Source: Hyaloscypha bicolor E
Lineage: Eukaryota; Ascomycota; Leotiomycetes; Helotiales; Hyaloscyphaceae
Length of the DNA: 64,000 nucleotides
Assembly: GCF_002865645.1 (NCBI RefSeq)
Contig: NW_020194684.1
Location: 3,821,952-3,885,951, forward strand
Direction: 5' to 3'
How positions within the stretch are numbered: the first letter of the stretch is position 1; every line of letters starts with the position of its first letter. This document shows positions 1 through 11,717 of the stretch, piece by piece. A model generated the notes under the pieces. That model had not been told where the DNA came from. It was given only the letters and a program-made list of their open reading frames with translations, and searched no databases. The translations under genes were made by a program, and so were the position numbers.

Positions 1-480
1 TAATGCGAACGTGATTTTCTAGTAGGAGGACTTTAGGGTATTCGGGAATAGCTACGGAATTTAACTTATAAGAAAATATAGGAGATATTAAGGTATATAT
101 AGATTTTAAGATACTTGAAGTCAAAGTACCTATTATTTTTTCCGGTATATAGGGTTTTCCGCTATACAGGAATGAACGTTAAAAAACAAGTAATTTATTT
201 ATTAAATATAATTTATATAAGGCTAAACCCTTTAAGATCTTATTACTTTAATATTAATTAAATTCTTCTTTAAGTTTTAAGAGCTTTTAAATAATAAGAA
301 ATTATTAAAGTAATATATTTATAAAATAATAAGAATTCTTAATAAAGCTCTTTTATTAAAGGAGTCCTTTAATTAAATTTAATATAATTAAATAAATATT
401 ATAAATAAGAATTTATTAAGTTACTTATAAAGAAAATTATATATATTTATCATTCGATATTTTTAATATTTATATTATAG
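1..480. other. AT-rich, RIP-like sequence, no gene
   Basis: This stretch is strongly AT-rich with no open frame of note. It lies directly upstream of recognisable Ty3/Gypsy pol sequence and may be a more heavily mutated part of the same element, for example gag, or an older insertion. I cannot decide which. The 5' LTR of the element is not visible in the window. Confidence 0.5.
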
Positions 481-734
481 TAGGGAATATAATTAACCCG
501 CAAGACCCGTTAACAGCCCGCTACGGAGGTCTTCACGGCTAGCTTAGCCGATATCGAGAAAGCTCTTACCCGTAAACCCGCTACGGACCCGAAGACGAAG
601 TTACCAAACTGGTGCTTAAGCTTCCTTGATCTCTTCGACCCGGAACAAGCGGAATAACTGCCCCCGCTACGTGGCCCAGGAGCAGACTACAATATTGAGC
701 TAGAGAAGGTCGATGGCAAGACACCAACGGTCCC

Positions 735-1650
735 ATGGGGCCCCCTAGCATGTTACGAGACGAGCTTTTGGTCCTCCGGAAGACCCTTACGGACCTCTTG
801 GACAAGGGCTTTATACGGGTAAGTAACTCGCCCGCTGCGGCCCCGGTACTCTTCGTACGGAAGCCGGGAGGAGGTTTACGGTTTTGTATCGACTACTGCG
901 GGTTAAATAAGCTCACCCGTAAAGACCGTTACCCGCTACCCCTGATCTACGAAACGCTTCGGAACCTCTCACAGGCTCGATGGTTCACAAAGCTCGACGT
1001 TAAGGCCGCCTTCCACAAGATTAGAATAGCGGAAGGGGACAAGTAGCTAACGGCTTTTCGGACCCGTTACGGACTCTACGAATGGCTCGTTACCCCTTTC
1101 GGACTCGCAAATGCCCCAAGCACGTTCCAGAAGTATATTAACTGGGCATTACGGGACTACTTAGACGAGTTTTGCTTAGCGTACATTAATAACGTCCTGA
1201 TTTACACGTCCGGAAGCCGAAGGGACCACCGGGAGAAGGTCCATAAAGTCCTTTAACGGCTACAGGACGCTAGACTATAGCTAGACGTCGACAAATGCGA
1301 ATTCGAGGTTAAATCAACCAAATACCTCGGGTTTATTATCGAAGCAGGGCAGGGGTTACGGATGGACCTAGCAAAGGTAGAAGCCATTACTAGTTGGCAA
1401 GCCCCTACGTCCGTAAAAGGCGTACGGAGCTTCCTAGGTTTTGCAAACTTCTACCGGCGTTTTATTAAAGACTTTTCGGAAGTTACGGCTCCACTTACGG
1501 ATCTCACAAAGTACGACCTCTCCTTTACCTGGTCAAAAGCGGCGAATACGGCCTTCTCACGGCTGAAAGAGCTATTTACTATGGCCCCGATACTGGCCCA
1601 GTTCGACCCGGACCGGGAAACGATTATGGAAACGGATGCCTCTATATAGA
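735..1650 (+). pseudogene. Reverse transcriptase domain of element D (broken)
   Basis: The translation shows the classical Ty3/Gypsy RT blocks: a KPGGGLRFCIDY-type palm motif near 865-900, KLDVKAAFHKIRI near 990-1030, [13 protein letters not shown] near 1095-1130, and the catalytic box near 1170-1200. The catalytic YxDD box reads YINN, so both metal-binding aspartates are asparagines, which is what G-to-A RIP of GAY codons gives. Stop codons occur near 1044, 1254 and 1275. The thumb and connection region continues to about 1650 (SFLGFANFYRRFI at about 1430-1470). RNase H follows in the same pol frame. Confidence 0.9.
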
Positions 1651-2010
1651 GTACAGGTAGTACCCTATTCCAGTTCGATACTAACGGACTCTTACGGCCC
1701 TGTACTTACTACTAACGGAAGAACATCCCTGCGGAGTGCAACTACGAGATCTACGATAAAGAAATGCTAGCCATTATTAACTGCTTGCAAGAATGGGACG
1801 CAGAACTACGAAGTGTAAAGGAGTTCTAGATCCGTACAGACTATAAGAACCTTGAATACTTTATAACGGTCCGTAAACTAACTGAACGGTAAATGTGCTG
1901 GTTATTAGTTCTCTCCCGGTATAACTTCTCGATTATTTACTAACCAGGGAAGGATAATCCCCGAGCAGATACACTATCTCGAAGGGAACAGGACCTCCCA
2001 GTAGGTACTA
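1620..2010 (+). pseudogene. RNase H domain of element D (broken)
   Basis: Starting at the TDAS motif near 1632, the translation carries the usual Ty3/Gypsy RNase H landmarks: [12 protein letters not shown] near 1745-1780, RTDYKNLEYF near 1831-1860 (DHKNLEYF-type motif with H changed to Y) and a PGKDNPRADTLSR tail near 1946-1985. Several in-frame stops interrupt it, at TAG or TAA codons. In the pol polyprotein this domain removes the RNA template strand during reverse transcription. It is not functional here. Confidence 0.85.
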
Positions 2011-2229
2011 CTGATAAAAGATTATAGCTACGGACGGCCTAACTAATCAAACCAACAATGGTTAGTAAAGGAGCCTATAGCCGTATTACGCTCGCTCCCG
2101 TAACAGCTACCCGGAACCAAGGAAGCATGACCCAGAACAATGATACTACGGACCTGCCTAGCCACTTACGGAGTCTACCGGACGACCTGCAAGCTTTATG
2201 GAAGGCTAGTCAAGACGAGGACCGTATAT

Positions 2230-3170
2230 ATATGTAAATGGCAACTACGATCCGCAATAAGTAAAGAGTATTCCCTTTATCCTTAGGAGTTCGAGTTTCA
2301 CTATCAGAGTGCTCGCTATTAGCCTCCGGAGCGCTCCTATTCAGAGGACGCTACTGGGTTCCTGTTTCGGACGAGTTACGGACGAGGCTTATCCAAGTTA
2401 CATACGACTTACTGATTTGCGGACACCCTGGGAGGGAAGGGACTATGGCTATCCTGATGCGACAGTTCTTTTGGCCCGGAATAGTATAGTTAGTACGGCG
2501 ATTCGTACGTAACTGTGACTCCTGCGGCCGGAATAAAGCATAGCGGGACCGTAGGTAAGGCTTCTTGAAGCCACTCCCAATCCCGGATCGGATATAGAGG
2601 GAAATCTCAATTAACTTTATTACACAACTGCCCGTAAGTAACAGCTTTACAAATATCTTGGTAATAATGGACCGCTTAGTAAAGGAGCTATCTTCGAGCC
2701 CTGTAATAATATGACAGCGGAAGCCGTAGCGCTTATATTTATCCGTATCTTCTACCGCCACTTCGGGTTACCGTCCGTAATAGTATCCGATCGAGGACCC
2801 CAGTTTATAGGAGCCCTATAGTCTCGGGTATACCAACTCCTACGGATTAATCGATAACTCTCAACGGCTTTCCACCCAGAAACAGACGGGTCTACAGAAT
2901 ACATAAACCAGGTTTTAGAACCGTACCTTCCACCAGTTCGAGCTTTTATAGACTAAGCCCAAGACGACTGGGCTAAACTACTACCAATGGCCGAACTAGC
3001 GATCAATAACCGGGACTCGGTTTTAACGGGCGTCAGCCCCTTTTTCTTATTCTACGGATACCACGTCGAACCCTTAGAGGTTACAGATAGCCTACGGACC
3101 GGAACAGATACGAGCCCTGTTCAACGAGCAGACCAAATCGTCCGTAAACTCCGCAAAGCAACTGAATAGG
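2230..3170 (+). pseudogene. Integrase domain of element D (broken)
   Basis: The region after RNase H carries the HHCC-type zinc motif (CGHPGREGT near 2418-2445, then CDSCGRNKA near 2514-2540) and the start of the core domain near 2600-2690 (VIMDRLVKE). An open stretch near 2987-3170 ([20 protein letters not shown]) matches the end of the integrase core, where Ty3/Gypsy elements have a conserved AYNSS-TG-SPF pattern. In-frame stops are frequent. It would have catalysed insertion of the cDNA; this copy is inactive. Confidence 0.85.
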
Positions 3171-3369
3171 CATAAATAGCCATAGCAGCAGCCCAATAAT
3201 GGCAAGAGGACTCAGCTAATCGCTCCCGCCAGCAGAGCCCGCAATACCAAGTCGGTATACCACCAGGAGTCCGGAACGTCTTCCATGCAAAACTCTTATG
3301 ACTAGCGGCTACGGACCCCCTCCCACACCAAGTTACGGACGACGCACAGCCTCCCTTACAATTAGTTGC

Positions 3370-3565
3370 GGATACGAACGAGTATGGAGTAGAAGCGATC
3401 TTGAAAGAGAGACGGAAACAGCGAGGACGGGGCTGGGTTCGAGAGCTCCTAGTCAAATGGGAAGGTTACGCAAGGCCCACTTGGGAACCAGCTGACGCCT
3501 TAGAAGAAACGGAGGCGCTGGACTTATATGAAGCGGAAAAGAGAGCTGTAACGGACGGAACTTAA
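3370..3565 (+). pseudogene. Chromodomain at the C-terminus of element D pol
   Basis: An uninterrupted frame reads EAILKERRKQ, then WVRELLVKWEGY and TWEPADAL, followed by an acidic and basic helix to a TAA at about 3563. The pattern (Y/W-x-V-KW-x-GY-x-x-x-TWEP) is a canonical chromodomain. In chromoviruses this module follows integrase and is thought to steer integration to histone-marked chromatin. It is the least damaged part of the element, although the upstream pol frame is full of stops. Confidence 0.85.
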
Positions 3566-3593
3566 CCCTTACGGACCGGAAGCTTGGGTTTAC

Positions 3594-3600
3594 GGGAGGG
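3594..3600 (+). other. Polypurine tract of element D
   Basis: The purine run gggaggg lies three bases before the 3' LTR, the normal position of the plus-strand DNA primer of LTR retrotransposons. Confidence 0.7.
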
Positions 3601-3603
3601 TAA

Positions 3604-4028
3604 TGTGACGGGTTATACCCGTAAGTTGGATTCGACTGCCGTAAGCAGTTCTCGTTGCCCCGTCAACCACCCGTAAGAGTCTCACGGCTCTTTTTACGGG
3701 CTGAGCGCCCGTCATCTCTCCTTTTCTTCTTTTCAAGCAATTCTTCTTGTACTTTGCAGGAGCTCGCAATAGACTATATTCGACCTAACCTGTCACACTT
3801 ATTTGTGACGACGGCACGTGCTCTGCAGAGCCCCCTAGGAGCAGGGTTCAGTACCGAAGCGGGTGCTAATCTTATGGTTTCTCAAATAGGGCTTCTCAAG
3901 GCGATTCTTTCCTTTCCTTCTTTACTTACTTGTTTCTTACGTAGCTAGCCTATGAGAACGATCCTGTTAGCCTCCGATATGCACTCCCATATGCCCCTAC
4001 AGAGCTTGTGATCCCTTGTACCGTTACA
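3604..4028 (+). repeat. 3' LTR of element D (425 bp)
   Basis: The LTR begins TGTGACGG and ends CCGTTACA, an inverted terminal repeat with one C-to-T difference, and starts just after the polypurine tract. The sequence after it (ggtat at 4029-4033) would be one half of a target duplication; the other half is outside the window. The 97-codon open frame inside (3655-3948) has no similarity I recognise and is treated as chance. Confidence 0.8.
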
Positions 4029-5794
4029 GGTATAATATTAATAAAACGGTTATAATATATATAACTAGTATATTATAATAAGAACTAGAAGTTAATAAAT
4101 TAAATAATATAATATAAATATATTAACTATTATAAGTAAAGGTATTTCTTATTCTTATTCTTGTTTATTTTATAAAGCTCTATTAATAAATTCTATATAA
4201 AAGCGGAAATAGCTCTAAATATTAAAGAAAAGTATAGGATAGTAAAAGATAAACCGTTTTATAAAGAGCTATTTAAGGATATATTAGAGTTATATAAGCA
4301 GACTTATATATTTCTTGCGGCTAGTAGGGGGAAGGAATTAAGGGGGTTATATCTGGATTATTAGTAGGATATTATAAGGTTGCTAGAGGTCAGCGGGGAA
4401 GAGTTGAAGGAGAAAAGGGTTAATGTGTTGGGGGTGGGGCTTTTGGAGGGGTGGTGTAATGAGCCTTAAGTTGAGTGATGGGGGTCGTTGTTGAAATTGG
4501 CTTTGTTGGAGAGGGGGTCTGGATAGAGCTAGAGGAGGGGATGTAGAGCTTGCTGTACGGTACTGTAGGAGGGCGAATTCTAGCTCGGCATTCAGTTCTA
4601 ACGTTCTAAGAGAAGTATAGGAGAGATAGGGACGGCACACTCGCTTAAGGCTTACGTGATTCATTCAACTGCATGTGAGCTGAGCTCTCTACAACACTAG
4701 TATTGAAGATATCTTGATTTCCAAACTAACTCGTTAACCAGAACCTTATCCTTTCTTTCAAATATGTGCAGCCCGATACAAAAGCGGGGGCGACTTGGAG
4801 CTCTCCGCTAACAGCGGCAGTCTAACCGCAACCTAGCCCGTCCTCTGCTGATTTACAAATTACAGCCTCGTGGAAGACTGTGTCACCTCAAACTGAGCAA
4901 AGGAGCAGCAACAGAACCAATAGATGATCTGTGAAGATGAACCCGCTGCGAGGGCTTGCATCTTCAGATATCTTATGCAATAGAATCATGCGATAGTTGG
5001 CACAGCTGGCGTGATGGACTTGCCAATGGTGATCTGGGCCTCGGGGCGATCAACCCATTCTGAACAATCTCACGCACCTCCGAAGAAGAATATGCACATC
5101 AGCAAGAACAGAACCGAGTGGCACATGAGGTGATGTATGTGATTATTGGCTGCTCGTGCTATGGTGGCTTTCCTGCCGCCGGGAGCTCCGTCAGGGCTAA
5201 TCATATTCTCCAACCGCCTCATTCTGCAGATGCAGGAGGCTCTAGGTGCGTCAATATTCACATATACGTGGCCCAATGAAAAGTAATTTGTCTCGATAAG
5301 GACTGAAAAAGGAAGGAGTGGGTCTTCCGCAAACGACGTGAGGCCGCTGCCTGCTCAGAGAGCCAACAGAATGTGATAATACAAATCGACTATACATGAA
5401 GCCACACTCTTCCTCTTCCCACAATGGGCAGGTGGCGCCTGCGGCAGTCCATTTGTCACCAAAGGCGTGGTGAGGATATTGGATTTGATTCGTGACAGTC
5501 CTTCAACACTTTCAGCATCCGGCTGCCTTGCTTTTCCTGGCCACGAGGCTGTGTCCCAACATTTCCCGCATTTTGTCAGATGACACTCGCTCTTCACCTC
5601 GCTATACTACTCGCAGCTACATATATGTACCGAGGAAAGATCTCCTTGAACCCTCCCGACATCAATGCGACTCCAACGCCGGATCCCAAGGTCTCTTTGA
5701 CAACTGCCTCCCCTTGATCCTAGACTAGACTTTACTCAGCGGGCCGTTTCAGTCTGACAAGACATCGTCCAAGAACTCAGGCGCATACTACAAG
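4029..5794. other. Intergenic, AT-rich then normal composition
   Basis: Positions 4029-4370 are AT-rich and RIP-like. From 4380 to 5794 the composition returns to normal, but no open frame looks like a recognised protein. Short frames at 4383-4664 (minus), 5070-5276 (minus) and 5492-5728 (plus) have no family pattern. The last few hundred bases are the presumed promoter and 5' leader of the gene starting at 5795. Confidence 0.5.
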
Positions 5795-8700
5795 ATGGCA
5801 CTGGTGTCTTTAAGTTCTTGTGCAACACCTCAACCTGACTCGGAGCCCTCAAGGCCCTCCATCGAACAAACTGCAGAGCCCGCTAACATTGTTATTGACG
5901 CTGTGGACTTACTTAGCCAGTTCCAGGATTATTGCATCACAAATCACAAATGGAATACCTCCGTTGATGGCCTCAAGGACATGCTCTTGGGAATTTGCTC
6001 TTCTGGGCATGACCATGATGAAGCGGCTTTTCCAACCTACCTTGCATTGATGGAAGTAGTGGTCCAATGCCGCAATACCGTAAAAAGATTTCTCGACCGT
6101 GAGGAGCAATTCAATTTCAGGGGTTCAACTCCTCACCCAGACTGGGATCGGAAGAGAATCGATGTCGTGGTTGACGAACTGGTGGGCCATGCCATCTCCC
6201 TCTATCTCCTCTCAGAGCTCCATGGCCAATCCCACGCAAAGTGAGCATATTCATCAACGCCCTGACTAAATCCAAGCCTTATAACACTCTATGACAGCAC
6301 GCCCAAGCGTCCGCTAAGGATGCTCAAACCGCAGAGCATTGCAGCCTTGGCCCGTTCAAATCCAAAGATGCATTCCATCACACCAATGCATCCCGGAACA
6401 ACATTTGATGTCATGTGAGATGAGCCCGCTGACACGCATGGAAGGTTCCCGTGCGCTAACAAGGCTAAAAGATACTCTAACTTCCGGATATATCTCGCAG
6501 CCACAGCTCTCTATCGTCGGACGTCGACGGTACCACGTCAGGTCCGGCTGCAACATCTTCTCACGCTCAACGACGCCGTGGGGCGCGAAACCCCGATTTA
6601 TCGTGAATTCGTCAAATCTGAACCGGTATGTCACATGATGTCCCATCTCATTGAGTTGACTTCAACTACAGCTAAAGCCCCTAACCTACTTTTTCCGTTT
6701 GTAAATAATCGTGTTGCTTGCCTTTATCTAACTACTTTTGCCTGCAGGACTTGCTAGAATTGTTGCTTTTGCGTTTTAGTAAAGACGATCAAAGGCTTCG
6801 GCAGCGGATTGAAGATAACCAATTCGTTCTCACATGGCCAGCCAACAATGATAAAATTGGGCTTGATAAACGCGGCCGAGGGCTCCTCGACGACTCGTCG
6901 TCGGAAGTCAACATGTCAGTCATTCCACTATCGGACAGCAACGATGCTAGGAAATGCGTTGTTTGCTTTTCGAGACTGGAAGATGAGGAAGGGCGAGGAA
7001 AGTGGTAAGTTCATCGAGAGTTAGAGACTGCGTTGCGCTAGACGTGTCTGACAACGGCGTAGTCCGAAATGCGGAACCTTCCATCTACATCGACAAGTCG
7101 AGTCTGGACACAACTTCCGGGTCCGTGACACAAAGCCTCCAGCTTTAGAGTCAAAGCCAGAAATCCTTCCATATAAGTTGGCGAGTCGACCTGACATTCC
7201 CAAGGAACTAGAAAAGATGATCGTTTCCCACGTTGTCCACCTATTGGCAACAATGCCGGCGTTCGCGGAATGGGGTCCGCGTGCTGTCAGCGAAAACAAA
7301 TGGACGGCCAAGGAGTTCACTGGAAGATTCAGTCGCCTTGTGGATAAGCTTCACTGCGATCTTACTATTGCAGCTTTCACTGATTTCGAGAAACAAGTCG
7401 CGGGCACAATATTGGCTCGTAAGCTCTTACTTCTGGCTGAGTTCAAGAAAGCTGCAAGATCAAGCCACTATGAATTATTGCAACATGTTCAGACCGAGCG
7501 AGACCATTCGGTTGTTGACAATGGGCCTGACGAGAGCCAAATTGCGTTCGCGGATAACCAGTCAATTCAGGGCCAGTTCGAAGCAGCCTTGTCATTCTTC
7601 CAAACCAATTCAAGGGCTTTCGATAAATTCACTGTCGGTATCAGGAGGTCCCTGTACTTTGACACGGATCCTGCAGCTAAGTTCTCCACAATTGAGGCAA
7701 CTGTGAAGGAAGCTTACAAGACGGTGGGCTCTAGTCGCCAAGGGACTAGTACTAACCAAAATCCCGACGTCTCTGCCACATTTATGATCGACTGGGAGCT
7801 TCCCGAATTCATGAAATACGAAATGAGGAGCGGCGAGGTTGGGCCTGTCGTAACCATCAGTGGTTCTGCCGTCTACGGTCGCGCAGTGCAATGCTCAGCG
7901 TATATCGGCGAAAATTGGGCTGAAGAAGGCCCTGCGATTCTAGGCTGCATCGAACGGGCACTTCGATCGGGTTCGGGGCAAAATGGTACGTACCTACCTG
8001 TAGCTGATCTGCTCAAACCACCAAAGTGTACGGCTATTCTAATCAACAATTGTCCAGAACCGTCGGCTGAGCCTAGGTCGACGCGGATTTATGTGAAAAT
8101 CCCGCCAGTTGAACGCCCTGCCGATGACCAACCCAAAAATGAAATCACAGGAGACTTGTCCAGCTTAGGGACACCCGCGGCTGATCTATCCCCTGGCGAC
8201 GTGATGTCCCTGGACGGAGACCTGGGGGATACGCTTCAAGCACAGTTGTATGCCAGCGACGAATTCTCAGAATCCCATCAACTGACAGAAATCACGGTTT
8301 GCGGCTCACTAAAAGCCATTGAACAGGTGGCTTGTTGCCTCACATGGCTCACAGCTGCCATGAGGCGGTCCCCTCGGACCGGTAAGCTGTCTTATTCGGA
8401 TGCCATCTTCGAGGACCGTACCGCTCTACAGCCAATCCTGTGGGGATGTAGCGACGCACAGTCCATGTACTTCGCCATATCCACTACAGAACTTGAGCCA
8501 CTCACAGACGGCGAGCTGGGGATGTGCTGGACGCCGCTCTTCCCTTGCTGCATCATTGCGGACGGATGGCCCATTCCAGAAAGACCAGATTGGGTGCCAG
8601 GCCTGGAGATACCGCTCGACATGTTGACTTCCATATCTGGAGCTCGGGTTTCAGTTCGCCTCTCGTCTGGGGTGATCCTACAAGGCGAGTCCACTGCTCT

Positions 8701-10291
8701 GGTGCCCGTAAGCATGGTTTCCCTGGCACCGGGAAAGCGGCGGTGCCTCCTTTGGCACTTCTTGCAGCCAGAAGACGGAATGAGTACCGCCAGAGTCCTC
8801 AGGGAATTCGAAGAGATCTACAAACTCGAAGGCAGCGACATCAGAGATATGCAAAACATCCGGTCCTTCGTGGGATGGACAACACCAGCCCACGTATGTC
8901 TGGGCCATAAGGACTTTGCCTACGACGAGCTGAGACTGTGTGGCCCCGAAGAATATAAAGACCCGTCACAAAACGGATGGGTACTGAAAGAAGTTAGCTT
9001 TGCAGTTCAGATCAAGGTGCCTGCATTCGTCAACACCGAAATAAGAGCAACGGCCGCTCCAGCTTACACGGTGCCGGACCCACGCAAGGCCAAGACTGAC
9101 CTGGGCCCCGCGAAAATAGGATTCGCCGGAGACTCAAAACTTAATGCTGCCTGGACAATGCCCGTCTTCCTATACGATTCCCAGGACAGACGGGCTTGGT
9201 TGGTCACCCGCGGCAGCGCCATTCTCTTCATCCTCCATGCCATGGCCCAGAGAAAGCCACCCGTCATCCTCACCAATAAGAACGACCAGGCACTTCCGTT
9301 TGCGGAGATATCTTCCGACGGAGGGGAAGCCGCAAAGAGGGCAATTGAAGGCCTCCGCGACTTGGTTATATGCAAAGACGAGGACGGGGTGGCCGATATC
9401 CGCTTGTGGGAGGCCATTCGGAGCATGCACCAAGTGCTGGACAAGATTGCGACCGCGTTCAAAGAGTCAACCGAGGGCTGTCTTTATGGCTGGGACCTCT
9501 TCTCAATGATCGACCCACACGTCCCCAACCCAATCAGGCGCCACCAGCCTCTGTCTAGCAGCAGCGGCATCTGGCCGAGGCTGTGCGAGAAGTACCCGGT
9601 GCTCTTCGTTGACGGGCTCGGCGACGTTATTATACCCAGCGATGCAGATGGCCTCTGCACAGAGTGGAAAGCCGTGCCTCCGGGATACGACTACCTCTGT
9701 GCCAGCCTCCACGCCCTCAACTCAATCTGCCGTCAATATCGACCCCCGGACCTCCGATACTTCCAATGGCTCAACCCGTCCATGCGCTTGGAATGTAACG
9801 AGATTTACAGTTTTGAATTGAACAGGGGTCAGCAGAGCATTAACCATCACAAGTGCATGCACAAAAACTCCAGGAAATGCACTATACACATTCAGAAGCT
9901 CGAGATCGTCAAGGACAAGGACAGCTTTAAAGAATGGTGTCAAAAACTATCCCGTAGGGAGCTACAGTCCAGCAAGGAGCTACCAATAGACGGCGCCATC
10001 GTCTTTGGGATCAAGCCCAGGTTCGCATGGCTCAGACGTTCAAAACAACGTGACCAGCCCAGAGATCCACCACTGCCGCATGTGGCGAAGGGGACGGCAG
10101 TACCTACTAACAACCAGCCCCAAGTGCACGTAGTCTTGAAAGCTCCGGGCGAAGAGGCCCCTCTCCAGCAGCGGATTCCGCTTAACAAGGCCATAGAGCC
10201 TGTAAGTAGGGGGTTGTGTGATATGTTCGCGGTCACGCTTCTATCAATCATTATTTCCTCCGTTTTCACGTACTTCAAGTTTCGGGTGTAA
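5795..10291 (+). CDS. Large zinc-finger and membrane-tail protein of unknown function (about 1400 aa, five exons)
   Basis: Proposed exons are 5795-6240, 6298-6414, 6472-6625, 6748-7004 and 7063-10291; together they give 1401 codons in one frame. Introns 1, 3 and 4 have good GT donors and YAG acceptors. Intron 2 (gtgaga to aaaag) has a GCTAAC branch site and removes an in-frame TGA at 6416. The junction at 7004/7063 creates a Cys codon, giving a C309xxC...C325xxC328xxxH cluster that looks zinc-binding. The long last exon contains a globular region with conserved-looking blocks (TVCGSLKAIEQV, GMCWTPLFP, GLEIPLDML, RRAWLVTRGSAILFILH) and ends in a hydrophobic segment over the last 25 or so residues, a likely tail anchor. 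Blocks of this type recur in uncharacterised ascomycete proteins I have seen, but I know no function. The first exon could belong to a separate gene; the phase match argues against it. Codon use is normal with no RIP. Confidence 0.75.
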
Positions 10292-11028
10292 ATCCGCTTC
10301 ATCCGTTCGGTCCATCACAGGGTTTGATTTGCAGGATAGCGCTTTCGAAAAGCAATTGGTGGTAGCTTATTAGCTAGTTTTGCCGTTGTCATGGCGTTAC
10401 GACTTATGAATTTTCTTACTTGATGAATGAATTGAGAAAGGCTCTTGCAAATAGGCAATTGATAACGTGGAGGTATGGATGACGAGGATCAGGGAGGAAA
10501 GGAAGGAGCCGAAGAATGAAGTTTGAGGTTCTTGGATAATGAATATGTGCATGTGTAATGTTTGTACTTTGTTAACGCGAAAGCAGGAGTCACGTCTAGT
10601 TAACTATTTCGGACATATTTTCTTCAATGCGATCTTAACTACTTACAATACTTCGCCAAGGGTGATGTGCTATCGAACGATGGCGTCCCTTATGAAAAGC
10701 TGTGCCTTCTTTGGCGCCAGAATTGACGGCACTTAGTTCACCTAGCTGAATAGTGGTCATTGGTTAAAACCATGCTCGGAAGCGCGAGTGGTGTTGCTGA
10801 TTGGCGGCTGGCTAATACTCTGCCGACCTGTTTGCAAGGCGTAACAAAACTCTGCCATAGGCTAATTAGCTCTTCCTTATCTGAATCGAGAAAATGGATG
10901 TGGTTACGCCCGGTGACAGAGGTAACCGCCAGCTCGCAGCTTCTGCGAAGGCACGCAGCCCTTACGCGTTAGAGACAGGACCTGCATGCCACGCCGGCGC
11001 CGACGCCCAGAATGTTAAGAACTCTCAG
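10292..11028. other. Intergenic region with uncertain 5' part of the next gene
   Basis: No supported gene lies in 10292-10893. A frame opening at ATG 10894 runs to 11190 and overlaps the kinase-like frame in another phase. A possible first exon 10894-10912 spliced to 11029 (gtgaca donor, ctcag acceptor, 116 nt) would join in frame, but the intron signals are weak. Confidence 0.4.
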
Positions 11029-11717
11029 GCGCATCCGGCGCTAGAAATCCCTACTCTAGAACTGAGGGAGCGTCAAGTGTGGTCTACCGTACTTCACCTG
11101 AACAGGTGGTTAAGTGCTGCAGGCCAGGAACACTTGGGGAGATCGAGCATGAACGCGACATTCTGGAGCGGCTCGGAGAGCACCCTCTAATCATCAAGAA
11201 GTTTGAAAGGGAAGATGCTGGCCAACTCATTCTTCAGTACCATCCTCGCGAACTACGTGACCTCTTGCTCTCCGGGACACACATCCATCTGGAGAAATGG
11301 GCATTACAAATTACTGAAGCTCTAGCCCACGTCCACGCCCACGATATCATATACCGTAACTTCAACTTAAGCAATATTAGAATACAGACGTCGCAAGATA
11401 TCGTATTGTGCGACTTTGCCGGTTCGTCATTGGTCGGCCATACACAGATGGGAGTTAGAGCAGAAGTAAGGTTCTGCCGCCTGCCTTACCATAGCATGGC
11501 TACAGTCCAGGACGACCTCTTTTCGCTGGGCTCTGTTCTCTATGAATTGTCTACAGGATCAGTGCCGTATGCCACGCGCAAAGACAAGGATGTCGTACGG
11601 CTATATGGCATTAAGAAATTCCCGCCAGTTTGCAACCTTCCCATAGGGAAGATTATTACCAAGTATTGGAATGAGAGCTATCAAAGTGCCAACGAGGTAC
11701 TGCTTGACCTCGTATGA
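11029..11717 (+). CDS. Degenerate protein-kinase-like protein
   Basis: The frame has protein-kinase fold landmarks in order: a G-x-x-S-x-V loop (EGASSVVYR), a candidate ATP lysine in QVVKCC, an ERDILERL helix-C-like segment, YRNFNLSNI where HRDxKxxN is expected, CDFAGSS where DFG is expected, and the F-helix region DDLFSLGSVLYEL. The catalytic HRD aspartate is asparagine and DFG is DFA, so phosphotransfer is doubtful and it may be a pseudokinase. It resembles the small fungal serine/threonine-kinase-like family whose C-terminus ends soon after the motif seen here, so the 3' end is probably complete (TGA 11715-11717). The start is unresolved: the frame is closed by a TAA at about 11015, and no in-frame ATG precedes the glycine loop. 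An upstream exon from ATG 10894 is possible. Confidence 0.6.

Larger units (their letters stand above)
481..4028 (+). mobile_element. Element D: 3' part of a Ty3/Gypsy chromovirus, RIP-mutated
   Basis: Conceptual pol reading from about 660 to 3565 shows, in order, reverse transcriptase, RNase H, integrase and a C-terminal chromodomain, the order of Ty3/Gypsy chromoviruses. A purine-rich tract (3594-3600, gggaggg) and a 3' LTR follow. The frame is broken by many TAG and TAA codons at positions where Gln or Trp are expected, the pattern left by C-to-T and G-to-A RIP changes. GC content is visibly higher than in the three elements downstream, so mutation is moderate. The 5' LTR and gag are not seen; they are either left of the window or lost in the AT-rich stretch at 1-480. 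The element cannot be active as written. Confidence 0.9.

Noticed and set aside
3655..3948. 97-codon open frame in the LTR of element D
   Set aside because: It lies wholly inside the LTR and has no motif.
6501..6600. Alternative exon start at 6501 after a cgcag acceptor
   Set aside because: The phase leads to a TGA soon after; the 6472 start stays in frame with the next exon.
8392..8715. Antisense open frames across the large gene
   Set aside because: Shadows of a long coding exon; the sense frame is open for over 3 kb.
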